Source: Paenibacillus rubinfantis (lineage in GTDB: Bacteria; Bacillota; Bacilli; Paenibacillales; Paenibacillaceae). From it: DNA of 64,000 bases. Location: assembly GCF_001486505.1 (NCBI RefSeq), contig NZ_LN909064.1:434001-498000 (forward strand), read 5' to 3'. Of the stretch, positions 45,584-53,326 are shown in pieces. The notes beneath the pieces are model-generated. The model was given only the letters and a program-made list of their open reading frames with translations, did not search any database and was not told the DNA's origin. The stretch's first letter is position 1. Every line of letters starts with the position of its first letter. The position numbers and the translations under genes are program-made.

Positions 45584-46408
45584 TCACAATCCGTAAAAAC
45601 GTCGCGTGTTCTTATACAACGCCTCAGCCGCCTCTTCCGGGGCCATGCTTTGGAGATTTGCCCAAGCCATGGCAACGTGACTGATCATGCGCGGATGGGT
45701 GATCTGTCCGGCAAACGGTCCCTCGAACGGCCAAGGCCCGTCGGTTTCGGCCATCACCCGATCGGGAGGGTAGCGCCGAGCCAATTGCTGAATCTCCGGT
45801 TCATAGACGATATCCGGCGTAAATGAAATCGCATAACCGCGCTCCGCCATACGTTGGACCGTCGATTCCGAGCCTTTAAACCAATGGAAGTGAGCCCGGG
45901 TAATGCCGTGGCGGTCCAGCAGATCGCAAGCAAGGTCGGCATCCTCATATACCGCATGCAGCACGATCGGTTTATCGACCTCCTTGGCCAGAAGCATAAA
46001 CTTCTCCAGCAGGTCCACGTAAGGCTCAAGGTCAAACCGGTTTCCTTGCTCCAATGCTTCTTGCCTGGCGTAATAAGGGAGTCCCACCTCGCCTACGGCA
46101 ATCATATTCCCGGTATGCCGCTTGATCCAATCCAGCAGCGCCTCCATCTCCCGATCCGTCGGAATCGGCTGCTCGGGGTGAAATCCGAATGCCGGATGCA
46201 CCAGGTTCGGATGTCGTTCCGCCAAAGCGTGGTTCACCTTGCAGGAGGCCAGATGCATCGAAACGGCGATCACGGATTCGACTCCGCATCCCGGCAGTTC
46301 CTGCAGAAGGCGCTCCCGAGTGACCTCGTCGTAAAGGTCTAAATGAAGATGAGCGTCGATCAACGGGATATGGATTTCTAACGGTAAACCATGAAGAACG
46401 CAGGACAT
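45584..46408 (-). CDS. TatD family metal-dependent hydrolase
   Basis: About 274 residues. PLIDAHLHLDLYD supplies the metal-binding HxH; AVGEVGLPYY, LHAVYEDADLACDLL and AETDGPWPFEGP are further TatD motifs with metal and catalytic residues. The start at 46408 is preferred over 46444 because the -10 at 46452 would leave the latter leaderless. Members are DNases or amidohydrolases. The gene runs away from the recombinase segment. Confidence 0.88.
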   Translation of the reverse strand: MSCVLHGLPLEIHIPLIDAHLHLDLYDEVTRERLLQELPGCGVESVIAVSMHLASCKVNHALAERHPNLVHPAFGFHPEQPIPTDREMEALLDWIKRHTGNMIAVGEVGLPYYARQEALEQGNRFDLEPYVDLLEKFMLLAKEVDKPIVLHAVYEDADLACDLLDRHGITRAHFHWFKGSESTVQRMAERGYAISFTPDIVYEPEIQQLARRYPPDRVMAETDGPWPFEGPFAGQITHPRMISHVAMAWANLQSMAPEEAAEALYKNTRRFYGL

Positions 46409-46451
46409 TTCACCAGGCCCTTTCCAAAAACAGGATACAAGCATGCCTTTA

Positions 46452-46457
46452 TTATAC
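46452..46457 (-). promoter_or_regulatory. -10 element for the TatD-family gene
   Basis: TATAAT read on the minus strand lies 43-48 bp before the ATG at 46408. A -35 near 46475-46480 (TGAACT or similar) is weak. The site lies outside the inverted-repeat segment. Confidence 0.5.
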
Positions 46458-46552
46458 CTACTTTTTTCGCGTAAAGTTCAGCGATTTTCGCGGGTTTTCT
46501 GCGTTTTTTTTGGAAGGCGGGGGCGCTTCGTAAATGGTTTATTATTACAGCC

Positions 46553-46588
46553 AAACAGACCATGTCGTACAATAACAATTATACGACA
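46553..46588 (+). repeat. left 36-bp inverted repeat / putative recombination site
   Basis: Identical to the reverse complement of 47719-47754. It starts AAACAGACCA and ends in a 26-bp dyad: TGTCGTACAAT, a 4-bp centre AACA, and ATTATACGACA. The arms match at 10 of 11 positions, the form expected for a tyrosine recombinase core. Confidence 0.9.
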
Positions 46589-46619
46589 AAACACGTCAAC
46601 AGGAGGTACATCACAAAAT

Positions 46620-47585
46620 ATGGTAACTAATTATTTGTCGGCTGTAGCTCAGCAGTATCCTTTTCACTTCACTGTCCAACAGGAGTATCAGGATGAGCAA
46701 ATCATCCAGATGTTCCTGACGGCGTGCGCCAAAGCGCCCAATACCCGCAGAAACTACTACCGTGCGCTAGAGCACTTCAGGCAATTTCTATCCGGGGTAC
46801 CGTTTCGAGATGTGACATGGCGGGAAATTGAAGCCTATAAAATCTACCTGACCAAAGGCTTCTACCGCGATGCCCAAAAGCCGCTTGCTCCAGCCAGTGT
46901 GGCTGCCTTTATCGCGCCGCTAAAGTCGTTCTATAAATGGGGGAGCGACCGCGGCATCGGCTTTTTTGATCATAACCCGGCGCAAAATATTCGTATTCCG
47001 GCAATCGCCGTGACGAGCCGCAGGCATTATCTCACCCGGAATGAAGTCGGTAAACTGCTGGAAACGCTGCGGCACCAAAGCTTGCGCAACTATCTGATCG
47101 GTCTGTCCCTGGTGCTGTTGGGACTACGGGTGTCCGAGCTATGCGGCATCAAATGGAAGGACTTTCACACCGATTTGCTAGAGACTTCCGTATGGTTAAC
47201 CGTCTCTCATGCAAAACGCGGGAAAACGCGCGAGGTGAAGATTCCAAAAGAACTCTGGAGCATGTATCAGGAACATGCGCGAAAATTGTCGGGTTCTCCC
47301 GAACCGGATCCGGAGCTGGCCTTGTTTCCAATCACACCGCGGCAAATCGAACGAATCATTAAGCAAGCGGGAGTCGCCAGCGGCATCCAAAAGCAACCAA
47401 CCCCGCACTGGTTAAGACATACCAACGCAACGTTGGCCTTGCTCCAGGGCGCTTCTTTGCAACAAGTGCAAGAAACGTTAGGGCATTCGCATATCAATAC
47501 GACCCAGCGCTATTTACACACCGTGGAGCAGATGAAAAAAGCCGCTCCTGACTTCGTGCAGGACTGCCTGATGGAATTTATGTGA
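46620..47585 (+). CDS. tyrosine recombinase (XerC/XerD-like integrase)
   Basis: 321 residues. An N-terminal SAM-like core-binding domain (about 30-130, APNTRRNYYRALEHFRQFL) precedes the catalytic domain. Catalytic residues are visible: Arg in LGLRVSELCGIKW, a Lys in VSHAKRGKTREVKI, HWLRH (His and Arg), LGHSHINTTQRY (His and the nucleophile Tyr). All are intact. AGGAGG is 13 bp before the ATG, slightly far. The 36-bp repeats on both sides are probably its own sites. Confidence 0.9.
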   Translation: MVTNYLSAVAQQYPFHFTVQQEYQDEQIIQMFLTACAKAPNTRRNYYRALEHFRQFLSGVPFRDVTWREIEAYKIYLTKGFYRDAQKPLAPASVAAFIAPLKSFYKWGSDRGIGFFDHNPAQNIRIPAIAVTSRRHYLTRNEVGKLLETLRHQSLRNYLIGLSLVLLGLRVSELCGIKWKDFHTDLLETSVWLTVSHAKRGKTREVKIPKELWSMYQEHARKLSGSPEPDPELALFPITPRQIERIIKQAGVASGIQKQPTPHWLRHTNATLALLQGASLQQVQETLGHSHINTTQRYLHTVEQMKKAAPDFVQDCLMEFM

Positions 47586-47718
47586 GCATCTTAAAAGTTT
47601 TAGTGCTTTTTGTCTATTTTTTTTGCTGAAAATAATGCAAAAATCGCCCTTTTGTCCTATAATGTAACAAGAGTTAATTACAAACCTTGCCATATTTTGA
47701 CCATTTTTTACCTAAGTG

Positions 47719-47754
47719 TGTCGTATAATTGTTATTGTACGACATGGTCTGTTT
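47719..47754 (-). repeat. right 36-bp inverted repeat / putative recombination site
   Basis: Reverse complement of 46553-46588 without mismatch. Read rightwards it contains TATAAT at 47724-47729, so the site also carries an outward-facing -10-like element directed at the HD-GYP gene. Confidence 0.9.
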
Positions 47755-47907
47755 TTCATCCGTTTGCTCTGAATCATCATCGGGTAAAAAGCATAAAAAT
47801 TTAACTGGATTTTGACGAAAATTTCTTTTTTCTTTGGGGAAGGAAGGAAAATTCAGCTCCAGAACGGGAAAGGCAAATGAAGACACAGGTTTTAGGGGGC
47901 AGAACGG

Positions 47908-48528
47908 TTGACTGTTTTTAATGAGTTCATTGACGACCTGTATATGGACAATAGCCCAGATGCGGTGAAGTGGTTTAACCTGCTCGTGCGCAAACATCCA
48001 GAAACCTATCATCATAGTATTCGGGTAGCCATGTTGGCAGAGAAAATCGCAGAACCGCTGGAGATCCGCGGAGCGGACAAGGACATGCTGGTCAGAGGAT
48101 GCTTTATGCATGATATCGGCAAAACGATGATCCCCCGTGAGATTATTGAACAGCGGGAGCCGCTGACGGAGGCGCAGTGGAGAATTATTAAGCTGCATCC
48201 GGTGATCGGGGCGGAGCTGGTTGAGGCGGATCCGGCGTTTGGGCCGGGCATCGCGGATATCGTCCGATGGCATCATGAGCGTTGGGATGGAGCCGGGTAT
48301 CCGGACGGGATCAAAGGGGAACAAATCCCCTATAACGCGAGAATTTGCGCGGTGGTTGACGCCTTCGACTCGATGACGTCGGACAGGCATTACCGGGAGC
48401 GGAAGCTGACGATGGCCGAAGCTAAGCTGGAACTACACCGGCACCGTGAAACCCAGTTCGATCCGGAGATCGTTGATGCGTTAATGCAGCTTTCCGATGA
48501 GATGCTAAATATTTATTCGATCATGTGA
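47908..48528 (+). CDS. HD-GYP domain protein, putative cyclic-di-GMP phosphodiesterase
   Basis: 206 residues starting at TTG with AGGGGG upstream. HHSIRVAMLAEKIAE, HDIGKTMIPREII (HD pair), HPVIGAEL and HHERWDGAGYPDGIKGEQI (GYP) give a complete HD-GYP catalytic signature without a receiver or other sensor domain. It would hydrolyse c-di-GMP. It lies 153 bp after the right inverted repeat of the recombinase segment, so its transcription could depend on segment orientation (inference). Confidence 0.9.
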   Translation: MTVFNEFIDDLYMDNSPDAVKWFNLLVRKHPETYHHSIRVAMLAEKIAEPLEIRGADKDMLVRGCFMHDIGKTMIPREIIEQREPLTEAQWRIIKLHPVIGAELVEADPAFGPGIADIVRWHHERWDGAGYPDGIKGEQIPYNARICAVVDAFDSMTSDRHYRERKLTMAEAKLELHRHRETQFDPEIVDALMQLSDEMLNIYSIM

Positions 48529-48555
48529 TTTTCGCGGATATCAGGGGGGATGGAC

Positions 48556-48885
48556 ATGGAAAAAGGGTCCTGGAGCCGTCCTGTTTCTCCGGCGGAACTG
48601 CAGGAAGCGAAACAAGCAGGGAGAACCTTGCTGTCGCTTCGTGTGACCTTAATTCCCGATTGTACAAAGAGGTTGGAGCGTTTCCGGTTAATCGACACAA
48701 AATTAAACGCCTACGAACAGGTGTTAAGCCGTATACCGGATCTGGATCAACCGGAGGGGCCGCAGGAATCGATTGAATTCGTGACCTGGCTGATCGCCTT
48801 CGCAGGGACAGCCGAATACCTGCAAAGATGGGTCGAGCTGATGCTGGATGTCGATCAAGTTGTTGTCACCGAAATCTTTACATAA
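48556..48885 (+). CDS. small hypothetical protein
   Basis: About 109 residues, no signal peptide or transmembrane helix, predicted mostly helical and acidic at the C-terminus (WVELMLDVDQVVVTEIF). It follows the HD-GYP gene by 27 bp. ATG 48556 is preferred because GGGGGG is 7 bp upstream. I do not recognise the family; cotranscription with HD-GYP suggests a linked role. Confidence 0.7.
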   Translation: MEKGSWSRPVSPAELQEAKQAGRTLLSLRVTLIPDCTKRLERFRLIDTKLNAYEQVLSRIPDLDQPEGPQESIEFVTWLIAFAGTAEYLQRWVELMLDVDQVVVTEIFT

Positions 48886-48893
48886 TAGCAAGC

Positions 48894-48935
48894 GCAGGAG
48901 GCATCTGGATTCAGATGCCTCCTGCTGCTGTTTTT
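48894..48935. terminator. intrinsic terminator
   Basis: Perfect stem GCAGGAGGCATCTG / CAGATGCCTCCTGC with a 3-nt loop, followed by a T-run. It overlaps the end of the convergent ATPase gene and may act in both directions. Confidence 0.9.
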
Positions 48936-49726
48936 CGCTGTTCCTCCGCCATTCTGGCGGCAATCTCTCGCTTCAACCGAATAAAGTCAGAATCCTCCGT
49001 GATTTCCTCGCGCCGCGGTCGGGGAAAGGGAACCTGAATCGTATGCAGGACGCTCGCCGGCCGGTTTGAGAACAAAACAATCGTGTCGGAGAGCATCAGC
49101 GCTTCCTCAATGCTGTGCGTAATCATCAGGACGGAGCGCTTGTTTTCTTCCCAGATGTCCAGCAGCCAACGTTGCATTTCACTGCGCGTCAGGGCGTCGA
49201 GGGCGCTGAACGGTTCGTCGAGGCACATCACTTCCTGAGGGGCGAGCAACCCCCGGAGGAAAGAAGCCCGCTGCTGCATACCGCCGGATAACATATGAGG
49301 GTATGCCCGTTCGAACCCGCCTAGTCCGGCTTTGTCGAGCCAATGCTGGATTTCCGCGCGCGAGCTCAGGATCCCAGTACCGGCGATTTCTTGCGCCAGC
49401 ACAACGTTGTCCTCGATCGTCCGCCAGGGGAACAGCGCCGGCTGCTGTGGCACATAGCTGATATGGCCGCGCTGACCGGTGACCGGGCGTCCTTGAAGCA
49501 GCACCTCTCCTTGCTCCGGAGCAGTTAATCCGCCGATGACGTGGAACAACGTGCTCTTGCCGCAGCCGGACGGGCCGATAATCGAGACGAATTGCCCGGC
49601 TGGCACCCGCAGTGAGATGTCGCGCAGGACCGGAACGTCCCGACGGCGGTCGCGGAATGTTTTATGAATCTGCCGAACCTCAAGCGCTGGTACAGCCGTA
49701 TCCTTTAACGTTGATTCTTCGTTCAT
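48911..49726 (-). CDS. thiZ: ABC transporter ATPase of a thiamine-precursor uptake system
   Basis: About 271 residues. Walker A IGPSGCGKSTLF, Q-loop SYVPQQPALFPW, signature MLSGGMQQRASFLRGLL, Walker B VMCLDEPFSALDAL, His switch MITHSIEEAL. It belongs to the nitrate/taurine/HMP subfamily. ATG 49726 fits the AAGGAA ribosome binding site. Assignment to pyrimidine (HMP or formylaminopyrimidine) uptake rests on the TPP riboswitch that heads the operon. Last of four genes. Confidence 0.88.
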   Translation of the reverse strand: MNEESTLKDTAVPALEVRQIHKTFRDRRRDVPVLRDISLRVPAGQFVSIIGPSGCGKSTLFHVIGGLTAPEQGEVLLQGRPVTGQRGHISYVPQQPALFPWRTIEDNVVLAQEIAGTGILSSRAEIQHWLDKAGLGGFERAYPHMLSGGMQQRASFLRGLLAPQEVMCLDEPFSALDALTRSEMQRWLLDIWEENKRSVLMITHSIEEALMLSDTIVLFSNRPASVLHTIQVPFPRPRREEITEDSDFIRLKREIAARMAEEQRKTAAGGI

Positions 49727-49754
49727 AATCGAGCATTCCTTTCCATAGGCAACC

Positions 49755-50525
49755 TTATCTCCGGTCGTTCGCCGGTTTGTAGCGGACAAGCCATTTTTCG
49801 AGCAGAGCGACACAGGCGAACATCGCCAAGCTGATGGCTACGATGATGGCGATGGCGACGAAGATTTTGTCCGTGCGGAACGAGGCCTTTTGCAGCATCA
49901 TGTAGTAGCCGATCCCTTTGTCCGCGCCGATCCATTCGGCGATTACCGCCCCCATGACGCTGTAGGTCGCGGCGATTTTGACGCCGGACATGATCGAGGG
50001 GATCGCGTAAGGCACCTCAAGCTTGCGAAAAATATCCGCCTTGGACGCGCCGATCATCCGCATATAATCCAACATCGCCCGGTCCGTGCGGCTTAGCCCG
50101 TCCATGGCCGCCACGGCGACGGGGAAGAAACAGACGAGGGTAATCACGATGATCTTCGGCAGGATACCAAAGCCAAACCAGATCATTAGCAGCGGGGCCA
50201 GCGCGATAGTCGGCACGTTTTGGCTTAAGATGATCAGCGGATACAGCGAGGCCTTCAGAAATGGAACATAATGCAACGCAAACGCCACAAGCAGGCCCAC
50301 AAGCGTTCCGATTGCAAATCCGACCAGCATCAGCCGCAGCGTCGCCAGCGTGTGCTCCCCTAAGCTGGCCGCCCCGGCAGCCGCCTCCCGGCCGATATCC
50401 ACCGGGCTGGGGAGAATCCACTTCTCGATGTGAAACCAGGCGGTAGCGCCTTGCCAGATCAGCAAAAACAAGAGGACCGCCACGAGGGGCGGCCAAATGT
50501 TCTGCCAAAGGCTGCGGAGATTCAT
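49755..50525 (-). CDS. thiX: ABC transporter permease of a thiamine-precursor uptake system
   Basis: 256 residues, six transmembrane helices, with the cytoplasmic loop MIGASKADIFRKLEVPYAIPS carrying the EAA-like motif of the SsuC/TauC/ThiX subfamily. It overlaps the upstream thiamine-binding gene by 4 bp and precedes the ATPase gene by 28 bp. Confidence 0.88.
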   Translation of the reverse strand: MNLRSLWQNIWPPLVAVLLFLLIWQGATAWFHIEKWILPSPVDIGREAAAGAASLGEHTLATLRLMLVGFAIGTLVGLLVAFALHYVPFLKASLYPLIILSQNVPTIALAPLLMIWFGFGILPKIIVITLVCFFPVAVAAMDGLSRTDRAMLDYMRMIGASKADIFRKLEVPYAIPSIMSGVKIAATYSVMGAVIAEWIGADKGIGYYMMLQKASFRTDKIFVAIAIIVAISLAMFACVALLEKWLVRYKPANDRR

Positions 50526-50815
50526 GGCCGGTATTTTTCGATCAGCTTATCCATGCTGACGCCCTTGGGATTATACGAGATTTTGATTTGCGAAATAATG
50601 CCCGTGCTGCCGAACTCGATAACAGCTTCATTCATTTTTTTCACAATAGCCAGCAACTCGTCGAGCTCTCCCTCCATCGTGGTTTCCAGGGGATTTACCT
50701 GATATTTGACGCCAGAAGCTTGAATCACTTCGATAGCCCGGTCAACATAAGGGATTACATCCTCGCCGTTTGGCGTTTTCGGAATAATTTGAATGCTTAA
50801 AAGTGCGTTTGGCAT
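50522..50815 (-). CDS. UPF0045 / MTH1187-YkoF-like thiamine-binding protein
   Basis: 97 residues. ALLSIQIIPKTPNGEDVIPYVDRAIEVIQASGVKYQVNPLETTMEGE is the UPF0045 (DUF77) motif; members have a ferredoxin-like fold and some bind thiamine. Its position inside a TPP-riboswitch operon supports a thiamine-linked role. ATG 50815 is chosen to match family length; ATG 50827 abuts the ribosome binding site. Confidence 0.88.
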   Translation of the reverse strand: MPNALLSIQIIPKTPNGEDVIPYVDRAIEVIQASGVKYQVNPLETTMEGELDELLAIVKKMNEAVIEFGSTGIISQIKISYNPKGVSMDKLIEKYRP

Positions 50816-50876
50816 CGATTCGTTCATCCTTTCGGAATATAGATTTGGTATGGTGCATACATTGAGGTTATTGGCA

Positions 50877-51941
50877 TTATTCGTTTGGCAAAAATTCATT
50901 CGTAAAGGCGGCATCCACATCAAGCGGCTTCTCCAACAGGCCGCGCTCATGCATCCAATCGGAGTAGTTCTGCCACACTTCCCGTTTTTGCTCGCCCCAA
51001 CGCGGAGCATCGTCCTGGTATTTCGAGCTGAGCCATTTTTGGCTGGCGACCACCAGGTCCTGATCGAGTTCCGGCACGGCTTTCAGCAGGATTTGCGCCG
51101 ATTCGTCCGGATGATCCATCGCGTATTTATAACCTTTGGAGACGGCGCGCATAAATGCCTTCACCAGTTCCGGGTTGTCCTTGATCGTCTTCTCGTTGGT
51201 CACAAGCACCGGCGTATAGTAATCAAGCTGCTCGGAGAAATCTTTGACATAGAGCATATCGATCGGCTCGCCCCGCAGCTCGGCCTCAATGCCGGTCCAA
51301 GCATAGAAGATCCAGGCGAAGTCGATATCCCGCTTCACGGCCGTAAAATAATCGGCGTCCCCGATGTTGAGGAACTTCACCTTGCCGACATCGGCGCCTT
51401 GCAGGTCCATGATGGATTTGATCACCGCTTCTTCAACTGGGGCACCCCAACCGCCGTAGGCTTTTCCTTCGAAATCCTTCGGCGACTTAATGTTCTTGGC
51501 TACAGGTGCAGCGAAGCCGGACGTATTATGCTGAATGATGGCCGCGATGGATACAAGCGGTACGCCTTGCATGCGGCTTTGCGTAACGTTCTCCTGCACG
51601 CTGACGCCAAACGGCACTTCTCCGGAGGCAACCATCGCCTCAGCGCCGCCGGAACCGGGGAGGAGGATTTCCACGTCCAGCCCTTCCTCGGCAAAATATC
51701 CTTGGTCTTTGGCGACGTAAAGCCCCGTGTGGTTCGTGTTAGGGCTCCAGTCGAGCACGACCTTCACAGGACGAAGCTCCTGGTCGGAAGCTTGGTTTGG
51801 CGCAGCGGCTTCGCTGTTTGACCCGCCTTCGTTTCCGGCTGCTTTCCCGGCGCTGTTCCCGCCAGCTCCTCCGCAAGCGGACAAGATCAGCAGCAGGCAG
51901 CCGAGGAAGATCGCCAGCGCGGTACGTAGTTGAACTTTCAC
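50877..51941 (-). CDS. thiY: NMT1/THI5-like substrate-binding lipoprotein (ThiY)
   Basis: 354 residues from GTG 51941, with AAGGAGAG 8 bp upstream. Lipobox LILSAC (Cys 22), an Ala/Gly/Ser linker, then VKVVLDWSPNTNHTGLYVAKDQGYFAEEGLDVEI, the typical NMT1/THI5-like start that binds pyrimidine precursors of thiamine. First gene after the TPP riboswitch. Confidence 0.9.
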   Translation of the reverse strand: MKVQLRTALAIFLGCLLLILSACGGAGGNSAGKAAGNEGGSNSEAAAPNQASDQELRPVKVVLDWSPNTNHTGLYVAKDQGYFAEEGLDVEILLPGSGGAEAMVASGEVPFGVSVQENVTQSRMQGVPLVSIAAIIQHNTSGFAAPVAKNIKSPKDFEGKAYGGWGAPVEEAVIKSIMDLQGADVGKVKFLNIGDADYFTAVKRDIDFAWIFYAWTGIEAELRGEPIDMLYVKDFSEQLDYYTPVLVTNEKTIKDNPELVKAFMRAVSKGYKYAMDHPDESAQILLKAVPELDQDLVVASQKWLSSKYQDDAPRWGEQKREVWQNYSDWMHERGLLEKPLDVDAAFTNEFLPNE

Positions 51942-52035
51942 GACACATTCTCTCCTTCGTGGGTTTATTTTTCCGCAGTTTGTTCTAGATATAACCCGGG
52001 ATTTGCGTCCTTAAGCGCAATCCAACGTCCGGATA

Positions 52036-52062
52036 CAAAAAAACGTCCCGGATCCGGGACGC
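52036..52062 (-). terminator. riboswitch-associated intrinsic terminator
   Basis: On the minus strand, CGTCCCGGATCCGGGACG forms a perfect hairpin followed by seven T residues. It lies between the TPP aptamer and thiY and is the likely expression platform. Confidence 0.9.
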
Positions 52063-52107
52063 GATAGGCGATGGAGATGAAATTAAGAATAAGTTCATAA
52101 CCATAGT

Positions 52108-52200
52108 ATGACTTCCTACGCTGGCATTACCCAGATCAGGTTAAAGGGTCAGTATCTTGGAGGGATACACTCTCAGCCGGCCAATTCCAGCACCCCTGAA
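52108..52200 (-). ncRNA. TPP riboswitch (THI element)
   Basis: Read on the minus strand: GGGGTGC, GCTGAGAG (pyrimidine-sensing CUGAGA), then ACCCTTTAACCTGATCTGGG and TAATGCCAGCGTAGGAA. These are the conserved blocks of the TPP aptamer. TPP binding should favour the downstream terminator and switch off the transport operon. Confidence 0.95.
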
Positions 52201-52225
52201 CGTATGACTGCAGATTACATCTGTC

Positions 52226-52255
52226 ATTATAGTTTTCGTCTGCCGCTTTTGTCCA
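52226..52255 (-). promoter_or_regulatory. promoter of the TPP riboswitch operon
   Basis: Minus-strand TGGACA (52255-52250), an 18-bp spacer and TATAAT (52231-52226), placing the start of transcription about 20 nt before the aptamer. Confidence 0.7.
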
Positions 52256-52292
52256 GCCCTGCCGGCACTTCGGTCTTGAAAATACAGGGCAT

Positions 52293-52321
52293 TTGCTTTT
52301 TATCTGGCAAAAGGCTATAAT
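52293..52321 (+). promoter_or_regulatory. promoter of the cold-shock gene
   Basis: TTGCTT (52293-52298), 17 bp, TATAAT (52316-52321). It gives a 5' leader of about 190 nt before the Csp gene, typical for cold-shock mRNAs. Confidence 0.7.
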
Positions 52322-52519
52322 GAGTTCATCTCGTGTTTTTAGGAAGAAGATATTCATTCACGTATTGAAAAGAGTGTCACTTTTTAAAACTGGAACTTTT
52401 TTCAATGTGTGAATTTTTTTTATACAAGTGGTGCATGTTCAATAAAGGTCAGCCTTTTTGAGCGACTTCTGTTAAAAAAATGTAAACATGTTAATCTTAA
52501 AAACAGGAGGTAATCCCAA

Positions 52520-52720
52520 ATGGAAACCGGAACAGTAAAATGGTTTAACGCCGAGAAGGGTTTTGGCTTCATCGAAGTGGAAGGCGGAAATGACGTATTC
52601 GTACATTTCAGCGCGATCACAGGTGAAGGCTTCAAAACGCTTGACGAAGGCCAACGCGTACAATTCAACGTGGTTCAAGGCAACCGCGGCCCACAAGCCG
52701 AGAACGTTGTAAAACTGTAA
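52520..52720 (+). CDS. cold-shock protein (CspA/CspB family)
   Basis: 66 residues, a single cold-shock domain. [21 protein letters not shown] carries RNP1 (KGFGFI), and DVFVHFSAI is RNP2. It binds single-stranded RNA and DNA as an RNA chaperone. AGGAGG is 9 bp upstream, and a long leader suggests cold-dependent control of translation. Monocistronic, with its own terminator. Confidence 0.97.
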   Translation: METGTVKWFNAEKGFGFIEVEGGNDVFVHFSAITGEGFKTLDEGQRVQFNVVQGNRGPQAENVVKL

Positions 52721-52731
52721 GCCAAGCCAGG

Positions 52732-52771
52732 AACTGCTCTTAATGCGTTCTCGCATTAAGGGCAGTTTTTA
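52732..52771 (+). terminator. intrinsic terminator after the cold-shock gene
   Basis: AACTGCTCTTAATGCG / CGCATTAAGGGCAGTT hairpin and T-run. Confidence 0.9.
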
Positions 52772-52893
52772 TTCGCTAAGATCATTCATGAGGTTAAATT
52801 TTCAGAAGTCCGCTTCTGATCGTACATATACGCTACAAGAAATGACATCTATGCATCCGGTTCGAACGATCACCTTGAATAGGAGGGGAATTT

Positions 52894-53115
52894 ATGAACT
52901 ACCGTAAAAAAACGTTAGAGGAAATTCCTGAGGAAAATACGCCGGTATGGACCTGCACAAGTGATGACTGCAACGGGTGGATGCGGGACAATTTCACATT
53001 TGAATATAGTCCCGTATGTCCGCTTTGCTCGTCCGAAATGGTCATGGGAACGCGTATGCTGCCCCAACTGAGCAATCCGAGCTCCGATCAAAGATCCTCG
53101 GCCAAGAAGGCATAA
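52894..53115 (+). CDS. YdjO-like cold-inducible zinc-ribbon protein
   Basis: 73 residues. Two Cys pairs (CTSDDC and CPLC) form a zinc ribbon, with the YdjO-type segment NGWMRDNFTFEYSPVCPLC. Relatives are cold-inducible in Bacillus, which fits the neighbouring csp gene. AGGAGGGG precedes the ATG. Own terminator follows. Confidence 0.85.
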   Translation: MNYRKKTLEEIPEENTPVWTCTSDDCNGWMRDNFTFEYSPVCPLCSSEMVMGTRMLPQLSNPSSDQRSSAKKA

Positions 53116-53155
53116 GTGAAGCCGCCTCGGGAATCACCAGGCGCAACCTGCAACG

Positions 53156-53194
53156 ACAGCCGTATTCGCATCAAGCGAATACGGCTGTTTTTGT
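53156..53194 (+). terminator. intrinsic terminator
   Basis: ACAGCCGTATTCGC / GCGAATACGGCTGT perfect stem, 5-nt loop and a run of T residues. Confidence 0.92.
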
Positions 53195-53326
53195 TTTTTG
53201 AGGGAGTGGATCTGGAAGATGATGCAAAAATGAAATATCCACAAAAGGATTGCATCTATATTAAAAATTTAATATGTTTGAGTTACTACGATGATGTGAC
53301 ACCCAGAAGGGAGAATCCCCGCGCCG

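Larger units (their letters stand above)
46553..47754. mobile_element. 1,202-bp segment carrying a tyrosine recombinase between inverted 36-bp repeats
   Basis: The two perfect repeats face each other and enclose only the recombinase gene and about 130 bp of downstream DNA. Inverted core sites predict inversion of the segment rather than excision. An alternative is a small transposable unit with terminal inverted repeats; no target duplication was visible at the two edges. Confidence 0.7.
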
